This document shows positions 9,438-18,286 of a stretch of 64,000 nt of DNA, piece by piece. The stretch is from Aestuariivivens sediminicola. Lineage in GTDB: Bacteria > Bacteroidota > Bacteroidia > Flavobacteriales > Flavobacteriaceae. Within the stretch, counting starts at the first letter, position 1; every line of letters starts with the position of its first letter. Position numbers and translations under genes: made by a program. The stretch covers positions 372,001-436,000 of the forward strand of contig NZ_JAKMCM010000001.1 in assembly GCF_022662015.1 (NCBI RefSeq), written 5' to 3'. Under the pieces are notes generated by a model. The model searched no databases. It saw only the letters and a program-made list of their open reading frames with translations, and was not told the DNA's origin.

Positions 9438-11594
9438 TTATTGTACTTGAGTTCTGGCACGGTTATCCTCAATCTCGGCAGCCTCTTTTAAGGCATTATA
9501 GACCTTTGAATTCACTGTTCCGGATTTACGCTGCTCCACCCTGTTGGCTGCTGCCTGATAATTATCCAGTTCTACAGCAGGTGTCACCTTGGTCACCTGA
9601 ACCATATAAACTCCTTTTTCACCTACAATCAATCCTGAGGTCTCCCCTTCATCCAAACCAAAAGCCGTACCTACTACCAAAGGTTCTCTTCCGGCGCCTG
9701 AGATGGTCGGTGTTTTCATATTGATGGCCGATGCCGATCTGACCGAAGTGTTTTCGGCTGCAGCCACATCCTCCAAAGTTGTGGCCGTTATACGATCCTT
9801 AATCATCTGTGCTTTCTTCTCTTTACGTATCAAAGGCAACACGGTGGCAGAGGCATCTTCAACCGCCATAAGACCTTTGTCATGCCTGGCTACCAATTGC
9901 ACAATAGCATAGCCCGAAGGAATGGTAAAGCGCTTGATATCCCCGACTTTAGATTCATCTTCAAAAGCCCAGCGCACAATTTGTCTTTGGCTACCAATTC
10001 CCGTGATGTTCTCATCTAAGACCTTGATCCCATTGATGGGTCTCACTGTGTAACTGCTTTCATTGGCGACCTCTTGAAAATCATTTTTATCCACCTCGAC
10101 CTCAAACTTCGATGCATCTCTAAAAACCTTGTTTATGGTGGCTTCCGAAGGTTCGATCTTTTTGGAAATCGTTCCAACATCTACGGCACGTTTTTTATCT
10201 GTCTGTCCTTCAATTTCAATGATATGGAATCCGAAAACCGTTTTCACCACATCCAAATCGCCAACTTTGCCCTCAAACTCAAAATCATTGAATTCCGGTA
10301 CCATGGTATTGTAAGGATGCCAATCATAACGGCCCTCGTTCTGAACACTTCCCTGATCTGACGAAAAGGCCGTAACGAATTCTGGAAACTTAGATCGGTC
10401 CCTTTTAAGAACTGCCAATAGGCTGTCTGCAGTTGCCTCGGCTTCAGCCTCAGTACGGGTTACTTCAGGTGTTGCACTTCTCGCTCCCAGATAGGAGATC
10501 AATATATGTCTTACTTTAGCCGAGTCGGGAATATTCTTTTCTGCTATTAATTTTGTCAGCTTATAATGGCCATCATGTTTATATGGTCCGAAAACCGCAC
10601 CTACTTTCAAATTATAAATACTATCGGCAAAGGTTGTCGGCAAACTGTTCTTAAACACAAATTCCTCTTCATATTTTTCACTTGAACCGGCAATAATATT
10701 AATGTATTCGGCATTTTTATTTACTTTAGAAAACGCTACAATCGTATCTTTTCTGCCAGTTTCATCAACCAAACGTCCGTTGAGATACATATTCAGTTCT
10801 GCTTTAATCGCTTCTTCGTCCTCTAATGTGGCTTCCTCCTTGAATTCAACATAGCGGATGTCTCGTGAAGCCTCAACTTCATATTGTTTTTTATGCGCTT
10901 TTATATAGGCCGAAATATCCGATTTAGATACTGAAACCGTACTGTCGGGTATGGCGGTAAAGGGTACCTGAACATATTTAATATCTACTTTATCGCCCTC
11001 TAACTTATGGTCCAGCTCACCCTCGGCAAGTGTACCTGTCAACCCTGCTTTTACCAAATTATTATAGTTTTGCTGTAACGCGTTTACGGCAATGTTTTGC
11101 TCATAATTGGTCCAATCGGCATAGGTTATGGGTTGTCCATTGAAAAATCCGGGTTGCGGTGCAATATCTTTCAAATTGGCGATAAACTCATTCAACTTAT
11201 TTTCATCAAAAAGGCCGGCTTCATTTAAAAATTGTGGATTCGTTGCCAACGCCGTTTTTATTAAATCCCTCATTTTGTCCTTTTCAACTGAAATACCCAA
11301 CTCCTCATATTGCGATTCCATGACTGCCTTTCTTACCTCTTGATCCCAAACCCGGTTAACCACCTGGGTATTCGTAGCATTAGGCCCGGACTGTCTCTGG
11401 GCGACTTCAACTTTTTGTAAAAAATCCTCTCTTGTGATATCCTTACCATTAATGGTTGCCACAATATTCTGTGACTTTGAAACTAACGCATCGCTATTTC
11501 TAAACAAATCTGCAAGGACAAAAGAGAATAAAGCCAATGCAATAATCAATATTAAAAAAAGCGAACGTTGTCTGATCTTATTTAAAACTGCCAT
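9438..11594 (-). CDS. PpiD-like periplasmic peptidyl-prolyl isomerase
   Basis: A 718-residue membrane-anchored foldase. One TM helix at about residues 12-30 anchors it in the inner membrane. A SurA_N/PpiD-like N-terminal chaperone region (about 40-200) is followed by a parvulin-type PPIC domain starting near AKVRHILIS (about 359-470). A long C-terminal part resembles a second, degenerate chaperone segment. It should help outer-membrane and secreted proteins fold in the periplasm. It is the last gene of an envelope cluster (lptC, small membrane protein, CNNM protein), 158 bases after the CNNM gene, and ends at a strong bidirectional terminator. Confidence 0.9.
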   Translation of the reverse strand: MAVLNKIRQRSLFLILIIALALFSFVLADLFRNSDALVSKSQNIVATINGKDITREDFLQKVEVAQRQSGPNATNTQVVNRVWDQEVRKAVMESQYEELGISVEKDKMRDLIKTALATNPQFLNEAGLFDENKLNEFIANLKDIAPQPGFFNGQPITYADWTNYEQNIAVNALQQNYNNLVKAGLTGTLAEGELDHKLEGDKVDIKYVQVPFTAIPDSTVSVSKSDISAYIKAHKKQYEVEASRDIRYVEFKEEATLEDEEAIKAELNMYLNGRLVDETGRKDTIVAFSKVNKNAEYINIIAGSSEKYEEEFVFKNSLPTTFADSIYNLKVGAVFGPYKHDGHYKLTKLIAEKNIPDSAKVRHILISYLGARSATPEVTRTEAEAEATADSLLAVLKRDRSKFPEFVTAFSSDQGSVQNEGRYDWHPYNTMVPEFNDFEFEGKVGDLDVVKTVFGFHIIEIEGQTDKKRAVDVGTISKKIEPSEATINKVFRDASKFEVEVDKNDFQEVANESSYTVRPINGIKVLDENITGIGSQRQIVRWAFEDESKVGDIKRFTIPSGYAIVQLVARHDKGLMAVEDASATVLPLIRKEKKAQMIKDRITATTLEDVAAAENTSVRSASAINMKTPTISGAGREPLVVGTAFGLDEGETSGLIVGEKGVYMVQVTKVTPAVELDNYQAAANRVEQRKSGTVNSKVYNALKEAAEIEDNRARTQVQ

Positions 11595-11752
11595 TTTTAA
11601 AAATTTTATTTTAAAACCAAATGTACTGGTATGTTGTTATTCTAAATAGTTCATCTTCGTCGTGTTGACAAAAATACCGTGCGCGAAAATACCATTTTAT
11701 AATAAATAATAAAAGTAGAATGATGCAATTATTAGTATGATCCTCATTACTA

Positions 11753-13042
11753 TTAATCCGAGTCCAGTACCTTCAGTTCCACAAGGTCGATTTTCGTATG
11801 AGACACTTCTAGGATAGTGAACTGAAATGCATCAATAGAGACCACCTCATCACGTTGTGGAATCTCTTCGGTATGATTCACGATCAATCCCCCCAGGGTT
11901 TCATAATTTTCACTTTCGGGAAGGTTTAACTTATAGGTTTCATTAATCTGGTCGACTTCCATACGTGCAGAGAACTTAAAGGTTTGATCATCTATGCGCT
12001 CCTCAATTAAAACTGCTGTATCGTGCTCGTCCTCAATTTCGCCAAACAGCTCTTCAACAATATCTTCGACCGTCATGATACCGGAAGTACCGCCATATTC
12101 ATCTATGACGACAGCAATACTTTTATGCTTTTTGGTAAGCACTCCTAAAACATCCTTAATTAAAACGGTCTCCGGCACGAACTCAACGGGCACCATTACA
12201 GATTTAATGGTTTTCGGCTTTTTAAACAGCTCAAATGAATGCACATAACCCAAAATATCATCAATAGTGTCTTTATACACTAATATTTTCGTACAACCGG
12301 TTTCGGTGAACAAGGTATTTAACGCCTTAATGGATTCGTTAATCTCAACCGCAATTATTTCAGTTCTCGGCACCATGACTTCCCTTGCTTTGACTTCTGA
12401 GAATTCCAGGGCATTCTGAAATATCTGTATTTCCGAATCAATATCATCATGCTCTTCTACGGATTCCATTTGTTCACTGATATAGTTACCCAATTCCACT
12501 TTCGTAAAGGCCAGTTGTATCTGATCACCTTCGGTTTTGAAAAAGGTCTTTAATACCGTATCCGAAATCCAAATCACAAAATCAGAAATAAAGTTGAACA
12601 ACACATAAAACAAATACGCAGGAATAGCCAGGGCTTTAATCAAGGTATTGGCATAGACTTGAAAAAATACTTTTGGCAAAAATTCAGCGGTAATTAAAAT
12701 GATTATGGTAGAGATAATGGTTTGTGACAACAAACTCAAATCGGTAATCATATAGTTTAACACATCCGATTCGGTAGGTAAAAAAGACTGAAACCAGGCT
12801 ACCAGCATATCCCCCATAAAAAGGCCGTAAACCACCAGGGCGATATTGTTACCGATAAGCATGGTAGCTATAAATTTTGATGGTTTGGCGGTTATCTTCC
12901 CTAATATGGTAGCTAACAGACCCTCCTGCTTTTTCTCGATCTCAATATGGATTTTATTCGAAGAGACATAGGCAATCTCCATACCTGAAAAAAATGCGGA
13001 CAGCATTAAAGAAACAATAATAACAGCAAGTTCGATACTCAT
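11753..13042 (-). CDS. CNNM/hemolysin-C family protein with CBS pair
   Basis: A 429-residue integral membrane protein with the order DUF21/CNNM transmembrane domain (about 1-190, four hydrophobic helices), CBS pair (about 205-330) and CorC_HlyC transporter-associated domain (about 345-425). Family members act in divalent cation (Mg/Co) transport or its regulation. In flavobacteria a related protein, GldE, is linked to gliding and to the GldD lipoprotein, but no gldD is adjacent here, so I do not assign that symbol. It starts 5 bases past the stop of a 62-residue membrane protein and belongs to the lptC-to-ppiD group. Confidence 0.9.
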   Translation of the reverse strand: MSIELAVIIVSLMLSAFFSGMEIAYVSSNKIHIEIEKKQEGLLATILGKITAKPSKFIATMLIGNNIALVVYGLFMGDMLVAWFQSFLPTESDVLNYMITDLSLLSQTIISTIIILITAEFLPKVFFQVYANTLIKALAIPAYLFYVLFNFISDFVIWISDTVLKTFFKTEGDQIQLAFTKVELGNYISEQMESVEEHDDIDSEIQIFQNALEFSEVKAREVMVPRTEIIAVEINESIKALNTLFTETGCTKILVYKDTIDDILGYVHSFELFKKPKTIKSVMVPVEFVPETVLIKDVLGVLTKKHKSIAVVIDEYGGTSGIMTVEDIVEELFGEIEDEHDTAVLIEERIDDQTFKFSARMEVDQINETYKLNLPESENYETLGGLIVNHTEEIPQRDEVVSIDAFQFTILEVSHTKIDLVELKVLDSD

Positions 13043-13047
13043 CCTGG

Positions 13048-13236
13048 CTATTGATCTTTATTTTCCATTTTTTTGGCAAAACGCCTTCTGAAGAAAAACA
13101 TGAATACGGCCGTAGCAGCCAACAAAATGGACGTATATGCCACGGTACCCTCATTTGCATATTTTACGATGGCATCATAAGCGAATAAAACAGCAAATAC
13201 GAGATATGCATATTGAAAGAATTTTGAATATTTCAT
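13048..13236 (-). CDS. small membrane protein of 62 residues
   Basis: A short protein with two hydrophobic segments (about 8-24 and 34-50) and a very basic C-terminus (FFRRRFAKKMENK), consistent with a two-helix inner-membrane protein with a cytoplasmic tail. It has no known domain that I recognise. Tight spacing with the downstream CNNM gene (5 bases) and its place after lptC suggest a real co-translated gene. Function is unknown. Confidence 0.75.
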   Translation of the reverse strand: MKYSKFFQYAYLVFAVLFAYDAIVKYANEGTVAYTSILLAATAVFMFFFRRRFAKKMENKDQ

Positions 13237-13641
13237 ACAACAGTCGGATACAATTATACAGGGTGTAAAGATACTTAAAATTAATCGAGTAGTGTAAACA
13301 TTATTGAGAGGTCATTTCTAAAGTTTGAACTTTTGGGGTTAATGGATTCCTGCTTCCGCAGGAATGACAAAAAAATTCCTATTTCATAATGTACACAAAG
13401 AACATAAGGTATGAATTTCTAAACAATAGCGTTTAACATCATCTACTTTTAAGGGCAGTCCATTCACGCATATCCAAAGTCACCACTTTACTGTCATTCC
13501 TGCGCAGGCAGGAATCCACAATGATGCATTTATTCTAATTGTAATGAAATGAACTTATAAAAAGACGGATAATCCAATGATGAAACGCTTCAATACTGCG
13601 CGTTGTTCGGAAATCAATTCGTCCTCAGCTTAAGGGAGTAC
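13237..13641. repeat. lptC/small-membrane-protein gap with an inverted pair of palindromic repeats
   Basis: This 405-base gap has no gene. It holds two copies of a short palindromic repeat (family A). Copy A1 at 13343-13369 reads TGGATTCCTGC, loop TTCC, GCAGGAATGACA. Copy A2 at 13492-13518 is its reverse complement: TGTCATTCCTGC, loop GCAG, GCAGGAATCCA. The arms are identical; only the 4-base loops differ. Further copies occur around the GIY-YIG gene near 26.4-27.2 kb. The pair looks like a REPIN-style doublet of two oppositely oriented palindromes. The rest of the gap is A+T-rich and shows nothing I can name. Confidence 0.85.
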
Positions 13642-14211
13642 TTATTCCTCTACAGTAATATTACCCGTAGGTTCCAGCACGCTCGCATTGTTGAATTTCG
13701 TGTCGGAGTCGAATATATTGCCATGAATAACATCAGTCGTGGTTTTAAAGGTCACGGGGTAGTTGGTAAACAACCATTCTTTATCCTGATCGTAATACAA
13801 CTGTTCCGCAAATAACGTGTCCTTATTATGGGTGGCAATCCGAACGTTACCCTGCAAATCAATAATATTGGTTTTATCGTAATTAATGGCATAGTCTGCC
13901 ACAACAACACTTTTATTCTGATATTCATCGAACAGGTCCAGAACAATCCCTTCAGGGAATTCACTAAAAGCAAATGTCCTATTGGAATAATCCAACATTT
14001 TAGGACTCACCAGTATGGCTTTTATTCTACCGGAATCGGTATATTTTAAATGGATATCCTCTGCGACCCCAATAGGTTCGTTTTCCGATATACCGATATT
14101 CTGCACATCACTAAAATTGTCCTTACATGACACGTGCACGACCAAAAGAACGACGACAAAAAGACATCGATTAAACAACTTATAGTGCTGTCCTAAATAC
14201 TCCTGAAACAT
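13642..14211 (-). CDS. lptC: LPS export ABC transporter periplasmic protein LptC
   Basis: A 189-residue LptC-family protein, the bitopic periplasmic component that passes lipopolysaccharide from LptBFG to LptA. The N-terminus has a hydrophobic segment (about 16-29) ending in a Cys, which may be a membrane anchor or lipobox. The rest is beta-rich, with the pattern of repeated short strands typical of LptC/OstA (AEDIHLKYTDSGRIKA, then DLQGNVRIATHNKDTLFAEQL). A purine-rich AAAGGA sits just before the ATG. It follows a terminator that separates it from the coaX-TPR genes, so it probably has its own promoter in the 95-base gap or depends on read-through. Confidence 0.85.
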   Translation of the reverse strand: MFQEYLGQHYKLFNRCLFVVVLLVVHVSCKDNFSDVQNIGISENEPIGVAEDIHLKYTDSGRIKAILVSPKMLDYSNRTFAFSEFPEGIVLDLFDEYQNKSVVVADYAINYDKTNIIDLQGNVRIATHNKDTLFAEQLYYDQDKEWLFTNYPVTFKTTTDVIHGNIFDSDTKFNNASVLEPTGNITVEE

Positions 14212-14240
14212 GATCCTTTAAAAAGAAAAAATAGCCTTTG

Positions 14241-14275
14241 AAAAAAACATAGTCACCATAACTATGGTGACTATG
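14241..14275 (-). terminator. intrinsic terminator after the TPR gene
   Basis: A perfect 13-bp stem, CATAGTCACCATA (14248-14260) with TATGGTGACTATG (14263-14275), followed on the minus strand by seven T residues (14241-14247). It lies between the TPR gene and lptC and should end or attenuate the coaX-OMP-TPR transcript. Confidence 0.85.
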
Positions 14276-14306
14276 ATGGATTACTATTATGTTATATGCG
14301 CTTGCA

Positions 14307-15686
14307 TTAAATATTTGGTACGGTAACCGAAGACCCAATCCAACAACTTATTTTTATGGATTGACCACTATTACCTTCTGTAAATATCTCAGATTTCGTC
14401 GGGGCCTTGGCTGTGTAGTTAGCAACAGACTGTGCTGCGGCTTTCTTTAAGGTCGGATCTACGCGAGCTGCTTTAGCTGCTTCGTCGGCTGCCAACCAAT
14501 ATACGGCTCTCTTATTAAAGTTCGTGTCGCCGCAGTCCTTGGCACTGGCAGCATACATCGCTGCAATTGATAAGTGCGGACGACCATTTGATGGATTCAG
14601 CTTAAGCGCTTCTCTGAAGAACCCTCTTGCAGAGGCATAACTGCCTCTCGCTTTTAACTTTAAGCCAATTCTATTGTTAAGCTTGGCCTTTTTATAGCTA
14701 TCTGTCTCCAATTCAATGGCTTGCTTGTAAAATGAAATCGCCTCACTCGATTTCCCTTCCTTATCTTTTAAGATGCCCAGATAGTAGGCCGAATTAGCCG
14801 ATGGACTCAGGTCATGGTAGGCGTTAACGAGTTTAAAGAATAAGGGGTGATCGGTACATTCCTTTTCAGACATTTTACCCGCCGCACGCTGTAACCATAC
14901 CGTACTCGTTTTATTCTCATCGAAGCCTTTTTCGTAAAGCGGAATCAGGTTCTCACAATTGGCCCGGTCTCCCAACTTCGAATCTATACTGCTCGCTATC
15001 TTGTCGTAAGCATTGAGATAACTTTCGTAAAATCTTTTGTATTTCCCTTCCTTACTGCTTAACTGAGCTCCTGCATCTTCTTTTTCAATGAGCTTATTTA
15101 ATTTTTCAGAATAGTTCTGCACCTCGTCTTCAACCTTTTCAACAACGTCGTCATATTTATTGAATAACTCACCGGCACTCTTTTTCTTGGCATCATATAA
15201 ATCCACCATCAAAGAGAAATAGGTATATAGGCTTTTGGGATTGGTAAATGTTGCTTTATCTAATTTATAGGCATCATCAAAGCATGCATACAGGTCTGAA
15301 TCCGATAAATTCAGTTCTTTTCTGTAATCGTACTTTAACTGACAGGCCTGTGCAGCATATTCACCCTTAGGGGTTTTACTCGCAAAATGCACGCCTCGTT
15401 CTTCCCAAACTTTTAAAAGGTCCTTGATGTAGTTCACTTTCTCGGCACCAGAAGATTTTTCGATTTTGTGCTCCAATATTTTCTCCCCGTCAATATAAAT
15501 CGCATTGTTAAACTTTGGGCACTTGTTTCTGACTGCCATCCAAGGTTCGTAAGCCGCATCAAAATTCTTAGCTTTCACATATTCATGGAAAATAGAAAGC
15601 TTGGTCATACATTCTTCATCCTGTTGCGCAAAACCTATGTTAAGAACAAAAAGTAAGAGTGTCACTAAGGTAATTTTCGTCTTCAT
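14307..15686 (-). CDS. exported tetratricopeptide repeat protein
   Basis: A 459-residue protein with a signal peptide (about 1-20) and several degenerate TPR units. The clearest run is at about 290-400, around SAYYLGILKDKEGKSSEAI and the next repeats. TPR proteins act as binding scaffolds; in this conserved flavobacterial neighbourhood a role in envelope assembly is plausible but not shown. It lies 16 bases after the outer-membrane protein gene, and the transcript ends at a strong hairpin just downstream. Confidence 0.82.
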   Translation of the reverse strand: MKTKITLVTLLLFVLNIGFAQQDEECMTKLSIFHEYVKAKNFDAAYEPWMAVRNKCPKFNNAIYIDGEKILEHKIEKSSGAEKVNYIKDLLKVWEERGVHFASKTPKGEYAAQACQLKYDYRKELNLSDSDLYACFDDAYKLDKATFTNPKSLYTYFSLMVDLYDAKKKSAGELFNKYDDVVEKVEDEVQNYSEKLNKLIEKEDAGAQLSSKEGKYKRFYESYLNAYDKIASSIDSKLGDRANCENLIPLYEKGFDENKTSTVWLQRAAGKMSEKECTDHPLFFKLVNAYHDLSPSANSAYYLGILKDKEGKSSEAISFYKQAIELETDSYKKAKLNNRIGLKLKARGSYASARGFFREALKLNPSNGRPHLSIAAMYAASAKDCGDTNFNKRAVYWLAADEAAKAARVDPTLKKAAAQSVANYTAKAPTKSEIFTEGNSGQSIKISCWIGSSVTVPNI

Positions 15687-15702
15687 GATAATAATTCTAC
15701 TG

Positions 15703-17013
15703 TTAGTTATATTTTCGTTTCATAAACCATCTATCGTTCAAAGATAAGCTTAATTGAACATTTATAAAATTCTCTTCAATAAGATTATTCGATGTCGTAC
15801 CACGTTGTCCTATTTCAACACCGATATTGGCATTGGAAAAACTGGTAATCTCACCTACTGGCAATCCTACTCCAAAAGATATGCCAAACTCCTTAATAGA
15901 TTCATCGTTAATCCGCAGGCCTGTTTTCTCGTAACGCATACCTGCTCTATACACCCAACGTTTTAAAAAGCCATTGAAGGCACTGTACTGCGGTATATAA
16001 AATCCACCTACTGAAATTAAAGAGGCATCTTCATAGGCAGTAGCGCCTCCAGTATACAGCGGATTGGAAAACTCGCTGATCTTCTGAGAGGTATATTCCG
16101 CACCAAAGAACCACTTTCTTGGCTCCCCAATACCAGCCCCAAATGAGAATTTCGAAGGCAGTGTCAGCTTGGTTTCCAGCAAACCAAGGGCTTCCAAATC
16201 GGTTTCTATCCGATTCACCACAATCTCATTATCATTCGAATTTACAAATATAGTGGAAAATGAGCGTTCATTTTGTGAGGTCAGGTTACTCTTTGGCGTA
16301 AAGGTAGCACTGGAAACGAATTCCAGCTTTTCACTGAACATACTTCTAAAGTACAGGCCCAAATTAAAATTCAGGCCGCTTAAATCGGAACGGTTATTTT
16401 CCCTGGTCTGATATTGAAGGGGTATGTCCTGTTCATCATATTGAAATTCAATAACACTGTTTTGGATATTACCGAAATTATAATGGGCGTCGACTCCAAT
16501 ACTCAGCCCTTTTGTAATCTGATAGCCCAAACCAAGAAAAGCCATATTGAGCCCTCCTTCTCCTTTAAAACGATTCTCTAAATCCCCATTGTCATTGAGT
16601 GATTCCAATCTATATCCCACCGCCGTGTATGGCAAAAGACCAAATCCCACACCGAATTTACCGATGGGGACATTCAATGCGAGATAATCAAATGTCGTGG
16701 AAGAGGCCTTATCGGTGCTCGATTCACTTTTCAGATTTATGTTGGAATAACTCCCTCCAACCGTAAACTTCACCGGTCTGCTCTCATTACCCCAAAGCTC
16801 GAGATTATTTCCTGTGAAGGTCGCAGGATTTCGGAGATTCACATGGACACTGTCCGCATAGACACCCAATCCTCCCATACTCCTGTTCTCCACCGTACCC
16901 TTAAACTTCAGGCTGCCAATACCGTAAAACGAATAGGGTGAGGCATTACCTTCCTGGGAATACCCATGAAAGGCGATAACCGCAATAAAAACTACTACAA
17001 GTTTTTTTAACAT
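15703..17013 (-). CDS. outer membrane beta-barrel protein, function unknown
   Basis: A 436-residue protein with a signal peptide (about 1-19) and a pattern of alternating hydrophobic strands with aromatic ends, including the C-terminal RWFMKRKYN. The start of the mature chain (SPYSFYGIG, then RSMGGLGVY and LRNPATF) resembles FadL/PorV-like outer-membrane proteins of Bacteroidota. It could be a transport or assembly barrel. It overlaps the stop of coaX by one base (ATG start within TAATG-like junction), so the two are translationally coupled. Confidence 0.78.
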   Translation of the reverse strand: MLKKLVVVFIAVIAFHGYSQEGNASPYSFYGIGSLKFKGTVENRSMGGLGVYADSVHVNLRNPATFTGNNLELWGNESRPVKFTVGGSYSNINLKSESSTDKASSTTFDYLALNVPIGKFGVGFGLLPYTAVGYRLESLNDNGDLENRFKGEGGLNMAFLGLGYQITKGLSIGVDAHYNFGNIQNSVIEFQYDEQDIPLQYQTRENNRSDLSGLNFNLGLYFRSMFSEKLEFVSSATFTPKSNLTSQNERSFSTIFVNSNDNEIVVNRIETDLEALGLLETKLTLPSKFSFGAGIGEPRKWFFGAEYTSQKISEFSNPLYTGGATAYEDASLISVGGFYIPQYSAFNGFLKRWVYRAGMRYEKTGLRINDESIKEFGISFGVGLPVGEITSFSNANIGVEIGQRGTTSNNLIEENFINVQLSLSLNDRWFMKRKYN

Positions 17014-17741
17014 TAAATCGTATTAAATTGTAATAAATAATTCAGTCCCTCTAAAAGAAAATTAGAGTTGGCAAATATGCTACTTTTTAATTGTTTAGAC
17101 AAGAATTTAGCATCTCCACCTGTTAAAATTACTGTTAAATCGGGATATTTTTGTTGATATGCCTGAATAACACCATCGATTTCCTTTAAAACCCCATGTA
17201 CCACCCCGGAGTGCATGGCGCCTTGGGTTGAGTTTCCTATGAGGCTATCAGGCTTCTTTACGTCCAGCAAGGGTAAATTGGCCGTTAGGTTATGTAATGC
17301 TTTATAACGCATGTCAATTCCCGGTGAAATGGCTCCTCCCAAATACGCATTCTTGTTGTTGATAAAATCGAAGGTGATACAGGTCCCTGCATCTATGATC
17401 AGCACATCCGTATTTGGGTAGGTCTTAAACGCGGCACCGACCAGAGCCAACCTGTCAACGCCCAGGGTTTCCGGTGTTTTATAACAATTCTCAAAGGGGA
17501 GTTTAGAGCTGTGATCCAGTTTAAAGAGCTTAAATCGTTCCTCTAAAGCCATCATACGGCTGGTTTCCAATCTCGCAACGGAAGATATAATGGCCCATTC
17601 AATTTGCGGATAGTCCAATGAAATCGTATGAATGTTGCGATTCAGACGACCTATTGGTACGGTATCCTTAAAGACCATCTGGTCCTTGTCGAATACGGCG
17701 AGCTTTACCATTGAATTCCCTACGTCAATTACTAAATTCAT
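17013..17741 (-). CDS. coaX: type III pantothenate kinase
   Basis: A 242-residue CoaX enzyme catalysing ATP-dependent phosphorylation of pantothenate, the first step of coenzyme A synthesis. The phosphate-binding motif DVGNSMVKLAVF is at residues 6-17, the central DAGTCITFDF motif is near 117-126, and GGAISPG follows near 135-141. It is first in a minus-strand operon with an outer-membrane protein and a TPR protein, an order I recognise from other flavobacteria. Confidence 0.94.
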   Translation of the reverse strand: MNLVIDVGNSMVKLAVFDKDQMVFKDTVPIGRLNRNIHTISLDYPQIEWAIISSVARLETSRMMALEERFKLFKLDHSSKLPFENCYKTPETLGVDRLALVGAAFKTYPNTDVLIIDAGTCITFDFINNKNAYLGGAISPGIDMRYKALHNLTANLPLLDVKKPDSLIGNSTQGAMHSGVVHGVLKEIDGVIQAYQQKYPDLTVILTGGDAKFLSKQLKSSIFANSNFLLEGLNYLLQFNTI

Positions 17742-17831
17742 AGTGGATGTAAAGTGTAAATCTACAAAATGAAGACTAGTTTAATCTTAAATATTCTATA
17801 ATTATTATTCTATTCTTTTTTTTAATTTTTC

Positions 17832-17862
17832 TTTTGGCAAATGCCAAAAATGAATATATTTG
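17832..17862 (+). promoter_or_regulatory. tRNA-Phe promoter with overlapping palindrome
   Basis: TTTTG (17832-17836), an 18-base spacer, then TATATTTG (17855-17862) match the Bacteroidota -33/-7 consensus. The -33 element is part of a perfect inverted repeat, TTTTGGCA-AA-TGCCAAAA (17832-17849). The tRNA gene starts 53 bases after the -7 element. Confidence 0.65.
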
Positions 17863-17915
17863 CACCCGCCTGAATCCCACTTAAGATATTTGGTATTCGG
17901 GTGCGCTTTTGCGGC

Positions 17916-17988
17916 GGTACCTTAGCTCAGTTGGTAGAGCAAAGGACTGAAAATCCTTGTGTCCCTGGTTCGATTCCTGGAGGTACCA
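17916..17988 (+). tRNA. tRNA-Phe (GAA anticodon)
   Basis: A 73-base cloverleaf. The acceptor arms GGTACCT/AGGTACC pair over 7 bp; D-arm GCTCAGTTGGTAGAGC is present. The anticodon stem AAGGA/TCCTT encloses CTGAAAA, giving anticodon GAA. The T-arm is CCTGG-TTCGATT-CCTGG. CCA is not fully encoded (the 3' bases are A then CA). Confidence 0.96.
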
Positions 17989-17993
17989 CATTT

Positions 17994-18027
17994 AAACCCT
18001 GAAACAGAAATGTTTACAGGGTTTTTT
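17994..18027 (+). terminator. intrinsic terminator of tRNA-Phe
   Basis: AAACCCTG (17994-18001) pairs with CAGGGTTT (18017-18024); an inner AAACA/TGTTT stem closes on a GAAA loop. A run of T follows. Confidence 0.85.
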
Positions 18028-18286
18028 GTTTTTACAGCCTGGCTCTGTTCCCCAATAAAATAAACTCAGACCTCAAATTACCTATTCAGCATGAGGGGCA
18101 AAATAAGGTCTTAAACTGTTTCTGAAGGGGCATTTAATTTTTTTATTGGTCTTTCGGTTGACTGTAATATCCACCAATCATGTGATGTCATTGTATTCTT
18201 TCATTAATTGTCTGATTTTTAGTATCTTTATTAAAGTTTGATATTTATTGACAAACCATATACTTCATCTAAACTATACAGAGATC

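Noticed and set aside
11753-13042. Assignment of the CNNM/CBS protein as gldE
   Set aside because: gldE is normally beside gldD, which is not seen here; several CNNM paralogues occur in flavobacteria.
13603-13815. Plus-strand open frame of 70 codons opposite lptC
   Set aside because: It is a shadow of lptC in the opposite strand with no independent support.
17916-17988. tRNA-Phe as a proven attachment site
   Set aside because: I found no second copy of the tRNA 3' end downstream in this window, and no integrase gene.
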